Shown: positions 36,349 to 49,493 of the stretch, in pieces | How the letters are laid out: each line of letters starts with the position of its first letter | Numbering within the stretch: the stretch's first letter is position 1 | Origin: Quercus robur | Lineage: Eukaryota; Streptophyta; Magnoliopsida; Fagales; Fagaceae | Assembly: GCF_932294415.1 (NCBI RefSeq) | Contig: NC_065536.1 | Coordinates: 60,325,354 to 60,389,353, forward strand | DNA length: 64,000 bases | Direction: 5' to 3' | Translations under genes and position numbers: made by a program | The notes under the pieces: model-generated | The model's input: only the letters and a program-made list of their open reading frames with translations | Database searches by the model: none | Told to the model about the DNA's origin: nothing

Positions 36349-36430
36349 GTTTGAGATTGCTGACCAGGTGTTTGATAGAATGACTGTGAGAACTATACTC
36401 TCATGGAACTCAGTTACGGGTTGTTCTCTG
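36349..36430 (+). pseudogene. PLS-type PPR fragment
   Basis: An open stretch translates as EIADQVFDRMTVRTILSWN followed by SVTGC, a clear PLS-class motif (VFDRM then SWNS). The P-class gene downstream has no such motif, so this is a fragment of a different PPR gene. It has no start or flanking motifs and then runs into unrelated sequence. Confidence 0.55.
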
Positions 36431-36497
36431 TTATTAGTGTTGGTAGTAATGGTTTTAGTATATGCATTTTTTGTTAATGGAATCTTTTAACGAGCTT

Positions 36498-36592
36498 TGT
36501 AATACAGTGGCATTATTTGGTCTTCTTTATGAGGAGAACTAAGTTCGAATCCTTCCTGCCCACGTATTGTAACAATTATCAAAAAAGAATTT
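36498..36592 (+). mobile_element. tRNA-derived SINE-like element
   Basis: GCTTTGTAATACAGTGGCA, then TTATGAGGAGAAC, then a B-box-like AGTTCGAATCC, then CCTGCCCACGTATTGTAA and ATCAAAAAAGAA. The order fits a eudicot SINE family. No target duplication was found. Confidence 0.5.
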
Positions 36593-36599
36593 TTTAATC

Positions 36600-37420
36600 T
36601 CATCAAGTTTTTTTTTTTATAAGTAATGAAAGTTTTTGTTAAAGAAAGCACTAACCGAGTACACTGGGGTGTACTCAGGGGGAAGTTTAATCAAAGAAGT
36701 TTATTACTTATCAAAAGTATCAGTTAGCTAGCTATGCTGAAATCATAAGGTTGGGGCCTAAATCCTATCAAATCTCAAGAAAGGTCTGACCAACTTCTTG
36801 AGCTTCATGATTTTCCTCCACCTCCATGTGCTATCTTGAAGAATTTTCACAATCCAGAAACTCGAACCAAAGTTATTGATCGCCTTTTAAGCTTCACATG
36901 GGTGTCTAAGGTCTAAAGGTTGATGCCCATAGGTGTCTCTAGCATTCTAAACAGACTGTTTTTATAATGATTGAAAAAAGTGAAATTAACAGACTATATT
37001 GAAGTTTTTTGTTAATTTTTTCTTTTGGACAGAAAGCAACCATATTAATGTTTTATAATTTGTTGATATCATTTTTAGTCCTGTAATTTGCAAATTACAA
37101 TATCTCTATTCTCCTTCCATTTATTTGTTTTTAGTAATAAGCATGCTACCATCTGTATGGAATTGAATTAATATTTGAAATGCATGTCTCAAAGCATGTT
37201 TCTATATGATGAACATTTCCATCTCTGCTGTATAGAACATGCACTATAGCTGTTGTAATTTGTGTGGTTGTCCAGATTTTAGCATTAAGTAATTATTAGT
37301 CCTGCAGGTGATGGACTGATGAGTAAGCCTTTTTGGCGTGGTTCTTCTACATGGAGGAGAGCCACTGCAGCATTAACAAAGGATCCTCAAACTTTGTTTT
37401 GATGGGTTTCTCTGACAGAC
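36600..37420 (+). other. Upstream region of the PPR gene
   Basis: It contains a palindromic element piece at 36610-36715 (TTATAAGTAATGAAAG mirrored by TTATTACTTATCAAAAG). A possible 5' UTR splice acceptor, CTGCAG, lies at about 37303-37308. A possible first non-coding exon lies at about 35990-36085 and ends in a CAAG|GTGCC donor. These 5' UTR calls are guesses. Confidence 0.35.
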
Positions 37421-39676
37421 ATGAACAGGTGCTCCATCTTCTTCTCAGACCATTGTTTTCGACTCTTCTCTCATCGGTCACACTTGGGTTTTGCTTCAAA
37501 TTATTTGCCTCTCTTGTGTCTAAGAAGATTTCTGAGCCAGGGACATTCCATCTCAGGCTCAACTGATGCCAGACCTTTTCCTGATTATTCCCCCAAAAAA
37601 CCAACCATCAGAGACTCTGAATTTGTACATCAGATCTCAACAGTAATAAAACTACGCCGCTCTGAGCCTCTCCGCCGCATTCTAAAGCCTTATGAATCCA
37701 AGTTCAGGCCTGACCACCTAATTTGGGTTCTCATGGACATTAAGAATGACTATAAACTGGTTTTGGATTTTTTTGACTGGGTGTGCCTACGGAGAGACCC
37801 AACACTAGAAGCCCGTTGTATTGTTGTTCAAATTGCAGTGGCATCAAAGGATCTAAAATTGGCTCATGAGCTTATTCGTGAGTTTTGGGCAAAACCCAAT
37901 TTAGACATTGGTCTTTCATACTCTCATTTTGTTGACAGGTTGATATACACTTATAAGGACTGGAGTTCAGAGCCCTATGTATTTGATATTTTCTTTCAAG
38001 TCCTTGTTGAAGCTGGATTGTTCAATGAAGCAAGGAAATTCTTTGACAAACTGTCGAATTATGGGTTGATTCTCTCTGTTAAATCTTGTAATCTATTACT
38101 TACTTGTCTCTCAAACAATTCTGATGGGATTGAGATGGCAATAAAGGTTTTCAATGAATATCCTGAATCGGGTGTTTGTTGGAACACTGCATCATATAAT
38201 ATCATTATTCACTCCCTTTGTCAATTAGGGAAGATAAAAGAAGCCCATAATTTACTTGTGCAAATGGAGTTGAGGGGTTTAATGCCTGATGTAGTAAGTT
38301 ATGGTACTATCATAAGTGGTTATTGTCATCTTGGCGAACTGAAGAAGGTTTTGAAACTTATTGAGGAAATGCAAACAAAGGGATTGAAGTCAAACCCCTA
38401 CACCTACAACAGTATAATACTTCTTCTGTGTAAGGCTGGTAAAGCAGTTGAAGCAGAGAAGGTATTCAGGGAGATGATGAACAAGGGCATTTTTCCAGAT
38501 AATGTGGTATACACAACTCTTGTTGATGGTTTCTGCAAGTTGGGTAATGTTCCAACTGCATATAGGCTGCTTGATGAAATGAAGGCTAGGAAAATTGTTC
38601 CTGATTGTATAACATATACAGCTATTATTCATGGGTTTTGCCAGACTGGAAAAATGATGGAAGCAGTTAAACTGTTCCGTGAAATGATTAGTGGAGGGTT
38701 GGAACCTGATGAATTTACTTACACAGCGCTTATTGATGGTTATTGCAAGGCAGGTGAGATGAAAGAGGCCTTTGCTCTTCACAACCAAATGGTTCAGACA
38801 GGGATTACCCCAAATGTTGTCACTTACACTGCACTTGCTGATGGCCTTTGTAAAAGAGGTGAGGTAGACACTGCACATGAGCTTCTTCATGAGATGTGTG
38901 AAAAGGGCCTTCAACTTAATGTATGCACTTACAACTCAATTGTTAATGGTCTTTGTAAAGCTGGAAATCTAGTGCAAGCAGTAAAGCTGATGAAGGAAAT
39001 GGAGACGGCAGGGTTCCATCCTGATACTATTACTTATACCACTCTCATGGACGCTTATTGTAAGATGGGGGAGATGGCTAAGGCGCATGAGCTTCTGCGG
39101 GAGATGCTGGATAAAGGTCTTCAACCTACAATTGTCACATTCAATGTGCTCATGAACGGGTTTTGTATGTCAGGAATGTTGGACGATGGTGAGAGGCTAC
39201 TAAAATGGATGTTGGAGAAGGGCATAATGCCAAATGCGACCACCTATAATTCTCTTATGAAGCATTACTGCATTAGAAATAATATGCGTGCCACAACTGA
39301 GATTTACAAGTGCATGTCTGTGCAAGGAGTGATGCCTGATAGCAACACTTATAACATTCTAATAAAGGGGCATTGCAAAGCAAGGAATATGAAAGAAGCT
39401 TGGTTTTTGCACAGGGAGGTGGTTGAGAAGGGATTTGATCTCACAGCTAGTTCCTACAATTCCCTTATCAGAGGTTTTTATAAGAGGAAGAAATTTATGG
39501 AGGCTAGGGAACTTTTTGAAGAGATGAGAAAACAAGGATTGACTGCAGAGAAAGATATATACAACATTTTTGTCGATATGAACTTTGAAGAAGGGAACAT
39601 GGAAATCACTCTTGAGCTTTGTGATGAGGCAATAGAGAAATGTCTAGTGGATAAAGTTATGAATGAAAAGACATAG
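37421..39676 (+). CDS. P-class pentatricopeptide repeat protein, likely mitochondrial
   Basis: P-class PPR proteins bind single-stranded organelle RNA and influence its stability, splicing or translation. This 751-codon single-exon frame begins with an Arg/Ser-rich, acid-poor N terminus (residues 1-50), which looks like an organelle presequence. A non-repeat region follows (about 60-185). Then come two less regular PPRs and 14 consecutive exact 35-residue P motifs at 256-745. There is no E, DYW, SMR or LAGLIDADG domain. The protein resembles Arabidopsis At1g05670 (from memory). The first ATG in the frame was used, and the presequence supports it. The code residues 5 and 35 are mostly canonical (N/D, T/D, T/N). 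Confidence 0.95.
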   Translation: MNRCSIFFSDHCFRLFSHRSHLGFASNYLPLLCLRRFLSQGHSISGSTDARPFPDYSPKKPTIRDSEFVHQISTVIKLRRSEPLRRILKPYESKFRPDHLIWVLMDIKNDYKLVLDFFDWVCLRRDPTLEARCIVVQIAVASKDLKLAHELIREFWAKPNLDIGLSYSHFVDRLIYTYKDWSSEPYVFDIFFQVLVEAGLFNEARKFFDKLSNYGLILSVKSCNLLLTCLSNNSDGIEMAIKVFNEYPESGVCWNTASYNIIIHSLCQLGKIKEAHNLLVQMELRGLMPDVVSYGTIISGYCHLGELKKVLKLIEEMQTKGLKSNPYTYNSIILLLCKAGKAVEAEKVFREMMNKGIFPDNVVYTTLVDGFCKLGNVPTAYRLLDEMKARKIVPDCITYTAIIHGFCQTGKMMEAVKLFREMISGGLEPDEFTYTALIDGYCKAGEMKEAFALHNQMVQTGITPNVVTYTALADGLCKRGEVDTAHELLHEMCEKGLQLNVCTYNSIVNGLCKAGNLVQAVKLMKEMETAGFHPDTITYTTLMDAYCKMGEMAKAHELLREMLDKGLQPTIVTFNVLMNGFCMSGMLDDGERLLKWMLEKGIMPNATTYNSLMKHYCIRNNMRATTEIYKCMSVQGVMPDSNTYNILIKGHCKARNMKEAWFLHREVVEKGFDLTASSYNSLIRGFYKRKKFMEARELFEEMRKQGLTAEKDIYNIFVDMNFEEGNMEITLELCDEAIEKCLVDKVMNEKT

Positions 39677-41314
39677 CTAATTTGTTGGAGATACTTTGAC
39701 GTGATTTTCGCGGACTGAAGCTATCAATTTTGGTTGCATTTACCTGCATGGTGGGATGGTATGACATGCTAGCCTGTACCCAGAATCATGGTAATTTTTA
39801 TGTTTGGACTTCTTCAATGGAGTTCATGATCTTTTTAGATTTAGTACATGTGCTGCACAAGTATTCATAACTTAGTAACTGTTGAGATACTGTGATGTCA
39901 TGTATTCATGAACTTATTGGGCTTAAAGATCCTATGTTGGGCAACCTGACTAGACCCAGATCATGTCACACACACACACAAACTAACAGTCATGCACGTG
40001 TGCAGGTGTGCACACACATCATTGGTAGTTTTAAGTATGTTGAGATCTTGGATCCCCATTTGACTGAGGAAAATATAATTCCTAGGATTTTTGGTTTATA
40101 ATTTTATGATGTCCCATACTTTTAAATTGCTGCTATTTGATTACTTTGATAGATGATATAAATATAGATCCCAAAGCAATAATAATTTCCTTTTTCATTT
40201 TGTTACCTCTGTTCAGGTGTCATTCATTCTCCTGATCTTACTTGAATGGATACAAGAATCTTGGTGAAGTTTTTACCAGATAAAATTTTTGTGAGGAAAC
40301 CAGGTACTCGCATTCTAGCATTTAGCCAAGAAGAGAAGCTGAAGCAGGTTTTTGGGTATTACCAGTTTAAATGGAAATAAAGTCACTTCAAGGGAAAATT
40401 TTAGAGCAAAAAGAGATGAGTTGGATTAGCAATGTCAATTTGACCATAAGTCAGCAGTGTTCACACCACCTTATGTGATTCTCATTTTTTATCTTCTGAC
40501 CTGGATGCTTCCAGCAAAGGAAAAGTACCTCAAAATTTTGTGGCTGTTGCAAACAGAGTTTCATCAATTGGAGCTCCTTCTCAACTGAAAAGGTACTCCT
40601 CTTTATTTCTGTATAAGCTTTTACTTGATCTCACTCTCATAATGAGCTATACCGTTTGTTTGAAAATTACTTTGTACAAATAAATGGCACTGTAATTGCA
40701 AAGCATGATAATGTTGTAATTGTAAAGAATGAGAACCATATCTTGATTACACTTGATTTGTATGAACCTTGTACTCCAATACAAGTACCTCATCTAAAAA
40801 ATTTTTCTAGATAATTTTTAATTGTTTTTTGTATTATTATACCTTGAGTATTTACCATTTGAATGGAGGAGAGGGAAGGGGAGGGGTATGGTTTAATGAA
40901 CCCTGTTTTGATGTTTTTTAAAGGCAAAGGGGGAGGAGTTTGGAGGGGTTGAGAAGACTTTGCAATATATCTGTATGTCCTTTGTTACAAGAGTGTCTAA
41001 ATATTTATACGAAGACTAAGACAATGCCTAATACACTACCTCAACCAAGAATGGCTTAACTACTCTTAACAACTTCTAACTAACTGGTAGTTACATGGAC
41101 ATCCTATTACAGGCTATGATTACTCAACTTATCACTTAAAATGACAAGTAATTAGTTGAGCTTCACTGCAATAGCGATTCGATTTTCATATCCTCTGTGA
41201 AATGTTCTGATAGGGACTGCACAACCATGCTTGTTTCTGAGTTTTCTCCATAGAAAAGTAGGAGAATAAATTTTCCAGCCAAAAGTAATATTTGCCCCCC
41301 ATCTTTGGTTATTT

Positions 41315-41350
<36 letters not shown>

Positions 41351-41813
41351 CTGGGGGAGAGTGGCTCGTGGGGTTTGAATCCCAGTACTCAAGCACCACA
41401 AGAGGTGATGCAACCACTGGGTATCCTTCAAACCCTGAGTTCAAAATACTTATCTTTTTTTCACTAATTCATCAATTATTTCTATCAATCATGGGATGGT
41501 GGAAAACTCCTAATTTTGGTTACTTTATATTTTACTCTTTGGTATATCGTATGCATCTAATATCCGCCTATATATTTTACTTTTTCCTAGTTCACATTCA
41601 ATGTAATTTTTAGGAAATGAGCTAAGCTAGTAGCTTCCAAATGATCCACAATATATGAGAACATGGCACTATTGAGCAAAAATACTAAGGAGCCTGTTTC
41701 CTCCATCCACTTGAACACCCACCGCACCTCCTTTTCTCTCAAAACCAAAAACTAAGAATAATCCTGAAGATGGTTTCGTGCTCTAGGACACTTTCTCAGC
41801 AACAACATAGTTA
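39677..41813. other. Region between the PPR and HIPL1-like genes
   Basis: The first part is likely the 3' UTR of the PPR gene. A (CA)n run lies at 39968-39980, and a (CA)n(TA)n run lies at 41315-41350 with a SINE-like TGGGGTTTGAATCCCAG just after it. No further gene was recognised. Confidence 0.4.
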
Positions 41814-43031
41814 TCAGATTACAATATAAAGCATGGAAGAAAGAAAGAAAGACAGACACAACACTCTATGCAAGTTAGTCAACTTTTTTCCACTTGAATC
41901 AGTTGGCAAGATAATAGCTGTGACATTTTCCTTCGAGCAAGTGTAGTTGCAGCGACTTGGACGAACTACTCTGTACACACCACTGCTAGCTAAAATAAAA
42001 ATGTCTTTCCTGTTATCCTCCCCAAACGAGTATATGTAACCCAGAGTTGGTAGGGAACTTCCTGGTATGGTGCTGCAGTTGTTAGGAGAATCATGAGCAC
42101 AACTAAAAGGAATCCTAGTAGTAGTAAAGTTTCCACTATTTTCAGGGCTTTCAGCAGCTGCCCAAATATCACTCCCATACAAATCTGCATACAGGTAACT
42201 GAATACACAATGACAGTCAAGATTGTTAGTAAGTGTTTACAAAACATTACATATAAATTAGAAAAGGGTGCTTTCTTACCTTCCAAACATGCATGGATCA
42301 GTTGAGGAACGATAAAAGTATCCGCCTGATATTGCTGCAGATCCTTCTTTCTTGTTTATATTAGAGTGGTTATATCCCAACACAGGGAAGATAGGATGAA
42401 TAGAGTTGGCAGGAGTAATTCCTCCAGGAGATTGCTGAGGATTAAAGAGGAAGGGGCCTTCATAAACATGCCACCCATAGTTCCCACCCTTGGTGATTAT
42501 ATCTACCTCTTCATAATGATCCTATAGGATTATGACCACCAATAGCATTAGCATCAAACAAATATGATAACCAGCCAATGCTAAGTATATTTTGTTGCTT
42601 GCTATTACAATCAAGAAAGTCTTGGCAAAAGATGACTATTAAAAATAATCTATCCTCTGAACCTGCCCAGTATCTGCACAGATGAAGTAGAGAGGTCTTT
42701 GTGAGTCAAAGCTACAGCGCCAGGGATTTCTTAATCCTAGAGCCCAGAGTTCGGGCTGCAAGTCTTTATCTTCAGAAAAAGGATTATCTTGAGGGACAGA
42801 ATAGTTTCCCCATAGATTGAGGTCACCTATTTCATTTGCACCTGTAATAGTTTGGCATTAAGACCAGATAAAGCACAAATCAAATAGGTCGTTTCTCCAA
42901 TTTCACACTTAAAACATGCATGCATATAAGAAAACAATCTAATCCAAGGTTTGATTATCAAAAATACATTCAATATAAATTTAAGTGGTATTAACATTGA
43001 TAAAAATTAGTGACACTTGAACCAAACCCTT

Positions 43032-43067
<36 letters not shown>

Positions 43068-45385
43068 TTAGTTCATGATAATTTAGATATATTGATAAGA
43101 ATCAGGATATGCAGTAAAAATTCTAAGATGGCAAGAACAAGCTAAGCTACACATTCAACAGTTCTATGCCATTAATGCTCACTTGGTAAGTTATCAATGT
43201 CAAGCCTTAAAATCTTTCCGAGCAAGGATTTTTTGTTTTGGGAAAAATCGTAAGGATCATCTCTGATTGCACCATCTCCCACCATAACATATAAATATCC
43301 ATCTGCAGGTCCAAATAGAATCTGGCCCCCATGATTAAATGCCATTGGAAGCCCCAGTGTAAAAATCCTTCTCACTTCTGATGGGCTAGCACTTTGTTCC
43401 TGGAAATTGATAAGGATGTAATTTAGCAAAAACCCATAAGAAAAATTTATGCTATAGTCAAGCTAAAAAGGTATAGATGTTTACTGAGGAAGGTTTTGAT
43501 ATAGTCCCATTAGCAGTGAACTCTGCAATAACTATATGATACCGGCATGGTGGAGTTGCATTAGAAGAACTTAGCTTTGAAGGATCACAGTTCGCATCTG
43601 TGTTACAAGCACACCTACCAGAACATCCTGGTGTCCTGATCTTATCACAATTGAACGAAGCAAAGAAACGACCATTATGCGCAAAGTTTGGATGAAAAAC
43701 CATACCCATCATCCCAAAGCTACTGTCAAAAAAGACTCTATCAGTCAAATCTATAAAGGGCCTGGACACATCAAGTCCTAGAGTACCTCCTGAACTTTGC
43801 TCAGGTATTGTGGCCAACCAAATTTTGCCTGCTTGGTTAGAGAAGAATGCGCGATTAGACCCATCAGGATGTGCAACCATATTGAGATAAGACCCATTGC
43901 CAATTTTCTCAAGGCACAAGCCCTTTGGCAGAACCAAAGTTTCAGACTTCTCTAGGGAAACTTGTTCACCATCAAAACATATTGAACCATCATAAGAGGA
44001 ACCACCAAATGCATCACAGAAAACACTCTTGGACTGCACCAGTTGGTTTAGTTTGGAAGAACCAGAATCAGCTGGTACTACATTACTACCTTGTAGTAAA
44101 GAGGCAAAAGGGGAACTCAATATAGACACATTCTGGCATGCATCCCAGACAGTAGAGCAAAAACTACTTGCTGCGCTGTTCGACTGTGATGAGTTTACCA
44201 ATAGAGTGGAGCTACAAAGAACAGGAACTTCTCGAGGTCCTGATTCAACCTTAAATAACTGAGCTGAGAACTGATCACACATCTGCAAATAATAAAATTT
44301 CCAAATTTCATAACTTTCTGAGTACTAAAATGTTGTCATTTTTGTACTTAGCACTTATAGTAGCTCAAAAAGTAGATTAAGATAGCCCACATTTCTATAC
44401 ATTGCTGTGCATTATCTCTAATACATTATACTGGGTAAATCCAAAACCTTCTTTATAAGGACAACAAAAATAATAAGAAAATAATAGAGTATGTGTCACT
44501 CTTCACATAAATTGCCAACGAATCCATCTGTTTGTGTGCACATTTCATGCTCATCACTTCAGATTCCAAACAATGTAAAACGATGGTGTTTCAAAAATAT
44601 AAAATAAACTTGAGCATAATTTACATCCATAGCAACATGTAGAGAACATATTTCATGACCTCAGGGAGCAGTCAGCCTAGACAAATTCCACTTCCATACC
44701 AGTACAAAAACCAGCCTCTACAAGCACTTGTCCCATAAATTTAAGCTGTTAGATAATGGTAACTCTCACATGAGATAAAATGGTTACGAAGTTCATACTC
44801 ATAATCACCTACTTTAATATGGTAATACCATAATAAACTATCACATGTCTCAAAAGCTAAAGTTATTAAGAAATTATGCATTTAATCATTTAACCATTAT
44901 TATAACATCAAAATGGAGGATTTTTTTTCATATGTTAAGCTACTGTTCTTTGAGGTTTACAACCAACACTCGGTGGATTTTGAACAGTTCAAACGAAGCT
45001 GTCATTATAATAGAGTTGACAAGGCCTTACCGCACAAAGTATTGATTTCATAAGAGCAGCACAGCCAGAATCAGAGATATTCATTGCATGAAATTGCTTC
45101 TGCAGCTGCAGGTCTTTGGCTGAGTCACAACACACACTTCCATTGTATGGACAAAAGACCAATGGTGTCTTTGAAATGAGAGGTGCCCCTATGCCAGTCA
45201 AAACAAAGAAAGGCTATTTAGCAAAGACATTATTAACCCAAAAACATAAACCACATGAACTAAACTGAAATGTGAGAGAGAAGGAGAGAAGTACTTAAAT
45301 CAGTGCATAAAGGAAGTGAAGAAGAAGGTTGATGAAGTAGTAGGTAGTGATACAACAAAAAGAGGATAGTAACAAAAGCTTTCAT
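41814..45385 (-). CDS. HIPL1: HIPL1-like glucose/sorbosone dehydrogenase-domain protein
   Basis: This family (Hedgehog-interacting-protein-like) is secreted and anchored at the plant cell surface. It carries a Cys-rich N-terminal domain and a beta-propeller of the glucose/sorbosone dehydrogenase fold, and the substrate in plants is uncertain. Seven exons join in frame to 689 codons: 45385-45295, 45188-45031, 44282-43485, 43399-43183, 42841-42663, 42521-42280, 42198-41814. Residues 1 to about 25 form a signal peptide. The Cys-rich domain starts LCTDLRAPL and carries FCPYNGSVCC. The propeller part includes MVAHPDGSNRAFFSNQ, FGMMGMVFHPNF, VMVGDG and LWALGLRNPWRCSFD. The last 20 residues are hydrophobic (LCLSFFLSSMLYIVI), which fits a GPI-anchor signal. 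The length is near that of Arabidopsis HIPL1 (from memory, about 695). All introns are GT-AG. Confidence 0.94.
43032..43065. repeat. (CA)n microsatellite in a HIPL1 intron
   Basis: An AC dinucleotide run of about 32 bases lies in the intron between exons 4 and 5. Confidence 0.9.
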
Positions 45386-47096
45386 CCTCCAAAAACAAAA
45401 ATTAAAGAAGAGAAGCAACAATAGCCCTTCTCTTCAACCTTCTAATTAAAGAGACAAAATAAATTACTAAACAGCATTTCAGTGGGATTACATTTGACGT
45501 TGGATCAGAGTGGACAAAATAAGCAAACTTTATTAGTAATCATTGTGTAGAATTTATACCCAAATTATGCAACAATTCAAAAAGTTCATTTGACTTGACA
45601 CTCCCAGTAGGTGAGGCGCGGAAAAGAATACAGGGAAGCATATTACCGGACAATTTTAAAAAATAATAATAATTAAAAGAGAAGAAGAAAGAGGAAGAAA
45701 AAGAGCAGTGTTACTGCTACAAACCTTTTCATAGCCAGTTATGGTGGTAAGTTACGATGGATTATCATCATTCTTATGAGTTCACTATAGACATCATATT
45801 TTTTATTCAACAATAAAAATATGTTTCAATCATTGTGAAAAAAAAGAAAAAGAAAAAGAAAATTTGTGTGTCTCTGAAAATCTTGGCATGTACTTTGTCA
45901 TCATGTTTAAAATCTTTACTTATTGTGTTATTCAAGCAAAAAGAATGTCTCAATCATTCATCTTTCAATTCGTTTACAAGCAACTAAATAAAAATCTCAA
46001 TTATTTTCTTGAGGCTATTGTATTTGAATGACATTTTTTTTTTTATGAACTATTTGAATGACATATATATGATGTGATGGTTAAAAAAATTATTTGTACT
46101 ATGAGTTTGAGTTGTGCACTATAAAACCCACAACAAAGAAGTATACCAATCATGTTGTATTTTATTATTATTTTTTACCCCAAAAAAAAAAATATATATT
46201 TAAAAAGAGGATTGAGTCATGGGTTAGTCGGGTTGACAAAAAAAAAAGGGTAAAGTCACGAGTCAATCCGATTTTACTTTTAATCAAAAAATTTGGGTTC
46301 AAGTCGAGTATGCGAATACGCCAAACTTCTTGTTTATTTTTTTGGACCACCAAAGTAGTATGTGAGGAGAGAGAGCGATTGGATATTTATATACTAAAAT
46401 ATACTCCCTTAGTTCCAAGGGGTGGGCAATTGAATGGTTTGAACAAATTATAGGGTTGATATGAGAGAGAGGGAGAAGGTTACTAATATGATAAATACAC
46501 ATATTTTTTTTTATTAATTATTTTAATTGATGCATTAATTATTTAAGTATAATGAAATTTTGATATAAGTTTTCTAGGATTTATATGAGAAACAATTGAC
46601 TAGACCTATAGTATTCTTGCTTAGAGTTAGTTACTTTTGCAACAATGAAAACAAAGTACAATAAAAGAATAAAAAAGGTAATAAACTAATAAAACACAAT
46701 CAAGAACGTAAAAAAAATTATTGAAGAATATTTGCATTTTATTTATCAAAATGATATTTGCATTTTTTAGTAGGCATAAAAATCATGCAATTTTCAAATT
46801 TATAAACACATGTAGTATAATCAAATCATTACACCACTCTTATTTTCTTTCTATTTTGTCTATAAAATAAAATATTAGAATATTAGAATATTTTTACAAG
46901 GAAAATTATTAAAATATTGGAGAAAACTAACAAAATGCAATTCACCTTGGCATTTACTTAGAAACAAAAATTGAGATGAGGTACTTGTATTGGTTACAAG
47001 GTTCATACAAAACAAATGCAATCAAGATATGGTTCTTAGAAGCTTGTTCATATATTAGAGAACCAGTGAAGACTTCTCTCTTTTTTATCACTAATA
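45386..47096. other. Intergenic, nothing recognised
   Basis: The first few hundred bases hold the HIPL1 promoter. The rest is AT-rich with A and T runs. The open frames at 46094-46500 look random. Confidence 0.5.
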
Positions 47097-48249
47097 TTGA
47101 TTATTTTATATAAGAAGAGATCAAACACAAATTTGGAGCACAGCTTATTCATCAACATGAGAAGTCTCCCATCTTTAGTGGGCCAGAATAAACAAAATAC
47201 ATTCAATGATATCAAAGAAAAACTTGCAAAAAGTTTAGCTAGTTGGAAAGAAAAATTGCTTTCGAAGGCTGGTAAAGAAGTTTTAATTAAGGCAGCTCAA
47301 GCCATCCCAACTTATTCTATGAGTTGCTTCAAAATTCCTGATTCCCTTTGTGATGAATTGACGAGTCTAATTTGCAATTTTTGGTGGGCAAAAAACAGGA
47401 TGAAAGAAAGATAGCTTGGTTGAGTTGGGATAAACTCTGTATGTCTAAATCTTGTGATGGGATGGGTTTCAAGCAGCTTAAGCAATTTAATTTAGCTCTC
47501 TTAGCCAAACAAGGGTGGAGACTCCAGATGGGTCAAAATTCTTTGGTGTATCAATTCTTGAAGGCTAAATATTTTCTGAGTTGTGACTTTGTACAAGCCT
47601 CACTCAATAACAATTCTTCTTATAGTATAATGTCAGTCCAACAGGTGGTGAAAAAGGGCATTCGATGGTAGGTGGGTAATGACTCTAGCATCTGATTTTG
47701 GAGTGATAAGTGGTTGCCTAGTTCAAATACATATAAGGTTGTTTCCCCAAGAACAGGTTCTTCTCCAAATCTTTGAGTTTAGGAACTCATTGATCCAAAT
47801 GAATGTTGTTGGAATTATGGTATGCTGGAAAACCTTTTTCTCCCATTTGAGGTTGATATTATCAAGACTATCCCTTTGAGTAATAGATTGCTAGTCGATA
47901 AATTGAATTGGGCAAAAACACAAAATGGTTTTTTTACTGTACGCTATGCTTACAAGGTGGCAATGGACTTGTCAGCTAATTCAACGAGTAGTTCTAGCTC
48001 ATATGATAGCCATCTTTATAAATTTTGGAAGCAATTATGGAAATTATCAGTTCCCATAAGGTACGTCATTTTGCATGGAGGGCTTGCCACGATATTCTCC
48101 CCACAAAGGAGAATTTACGGCATAGGCACGTCCTCAACGAAGAGCTATGTAAGGAATGTAAAGTGGGAAATGAATCTTCAAATCATCTCTTTTGGTTTTG
48201 TCCAGAGCTCATCGAATGTGGAACTTTTCTAAGTTGTTTGGTTTACAAT

Positions 48250-49460
48250 GTGAGAGCATCCACAGCAGTGGAGCTAAAAATTTAGTTTTTTAGCTCCACC
48301 AAAAGTTATTTTATCTATTTTACCTACACACATGCTACAACAGTGGATCTATTTTAGCTTTCAACACAATAAAATCATATAAACATCACAATAAAATAAT
48401 ATATCCACTATAATAAAATAATATATCTATTACAATAAACAACAATCACAACAACAACAATCACAACCACCTGTAACCGCCACATCTACCACCGCCACCG
48501 CCATCGACTCTTCTACCGCCGCCGCCACCGCCGCCATCGACGTGGCTCCATAAAATTAGAAAGAAAAAAAAAGTAAACTTCCCTGCACACAAAAAATTCC
48601 CAAACATTTATATCAAAACTTAAAATACTTAGAATTATAACAATAGAACATGATTATGCATAAATACTTAATTTGACATATAGCTTAATCCCACTGATAA
48701 AGAAAGCACCAAATTCATTTTTGAGAATCTCAAAACCAAACTAACAATTTCTCATTAAAATGACCACAAGAAATGTGTGCTTTGTTTCTAGTTTTGTGCA
48801 ACAGAACATATCCAACAAAATCCACCCAAATCAGATGTGAAACATTAAGAGCCCAACAAAATCCATATCACAAACCGTCTTAATATCTCTACTCAGTACT
48901 CACACTCACACTTACCAAACCATAATCATCATCAATCTACCAAAATCATATATGGAACATTAAGAATCCTAAAAAAACTACCGTATTCATTCATTTCTAC
49001 CAACTCAAAACAGCTAATACAAAGCAAAATGAAATCTCATAACATAAAAACACCAAGCCAATAATCCAGAACAACAATCAAAAATCATATATCAAAAATA
49101 AAAAACAGAGACATCCACATGAAGTGGATCCAAATCAAAAACCCAAAGTGGATCGGCGGAAGAGGATGTTATACCCAAATCAAAAACCCAAAGCATCACA
49201 TGAAGAAGACAGAGACAACTGACCTGAAGTGGATCGACGAAAGAGAAGTGCGTCTGAGGCAAATCGGCGGCGTGGGTCTGAACTTGACAATGGCGGCGAC
49301 GTTGACGATGGTCGGGCAGGCGACGTTGAGAGAGTGAGCTTGAGAGACCGGAGTGAACTTGACGATGGCGGTGACGTTGACGATGGTCGGGCCGGCGACA
49401 TCGAGAGAGTGAGCTTGAGAGGCTTAAGATGAGAGATGACAGTGAATGAGACCAGATTTG

Positions 49461-49493
<33 letters not shown>

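Noticed and set aside
38390-38914. A 174-codon minus-strand frame within the PPR gene
   Set aside because: It is a shadow of the repetitive PPR coding sequence.
48478-48545. A CCG-rich island taken as a CpG promoter or coding exon
   Set aside because: It is a short simple repeat inside the element at 48250-49829, with no gene next to it.
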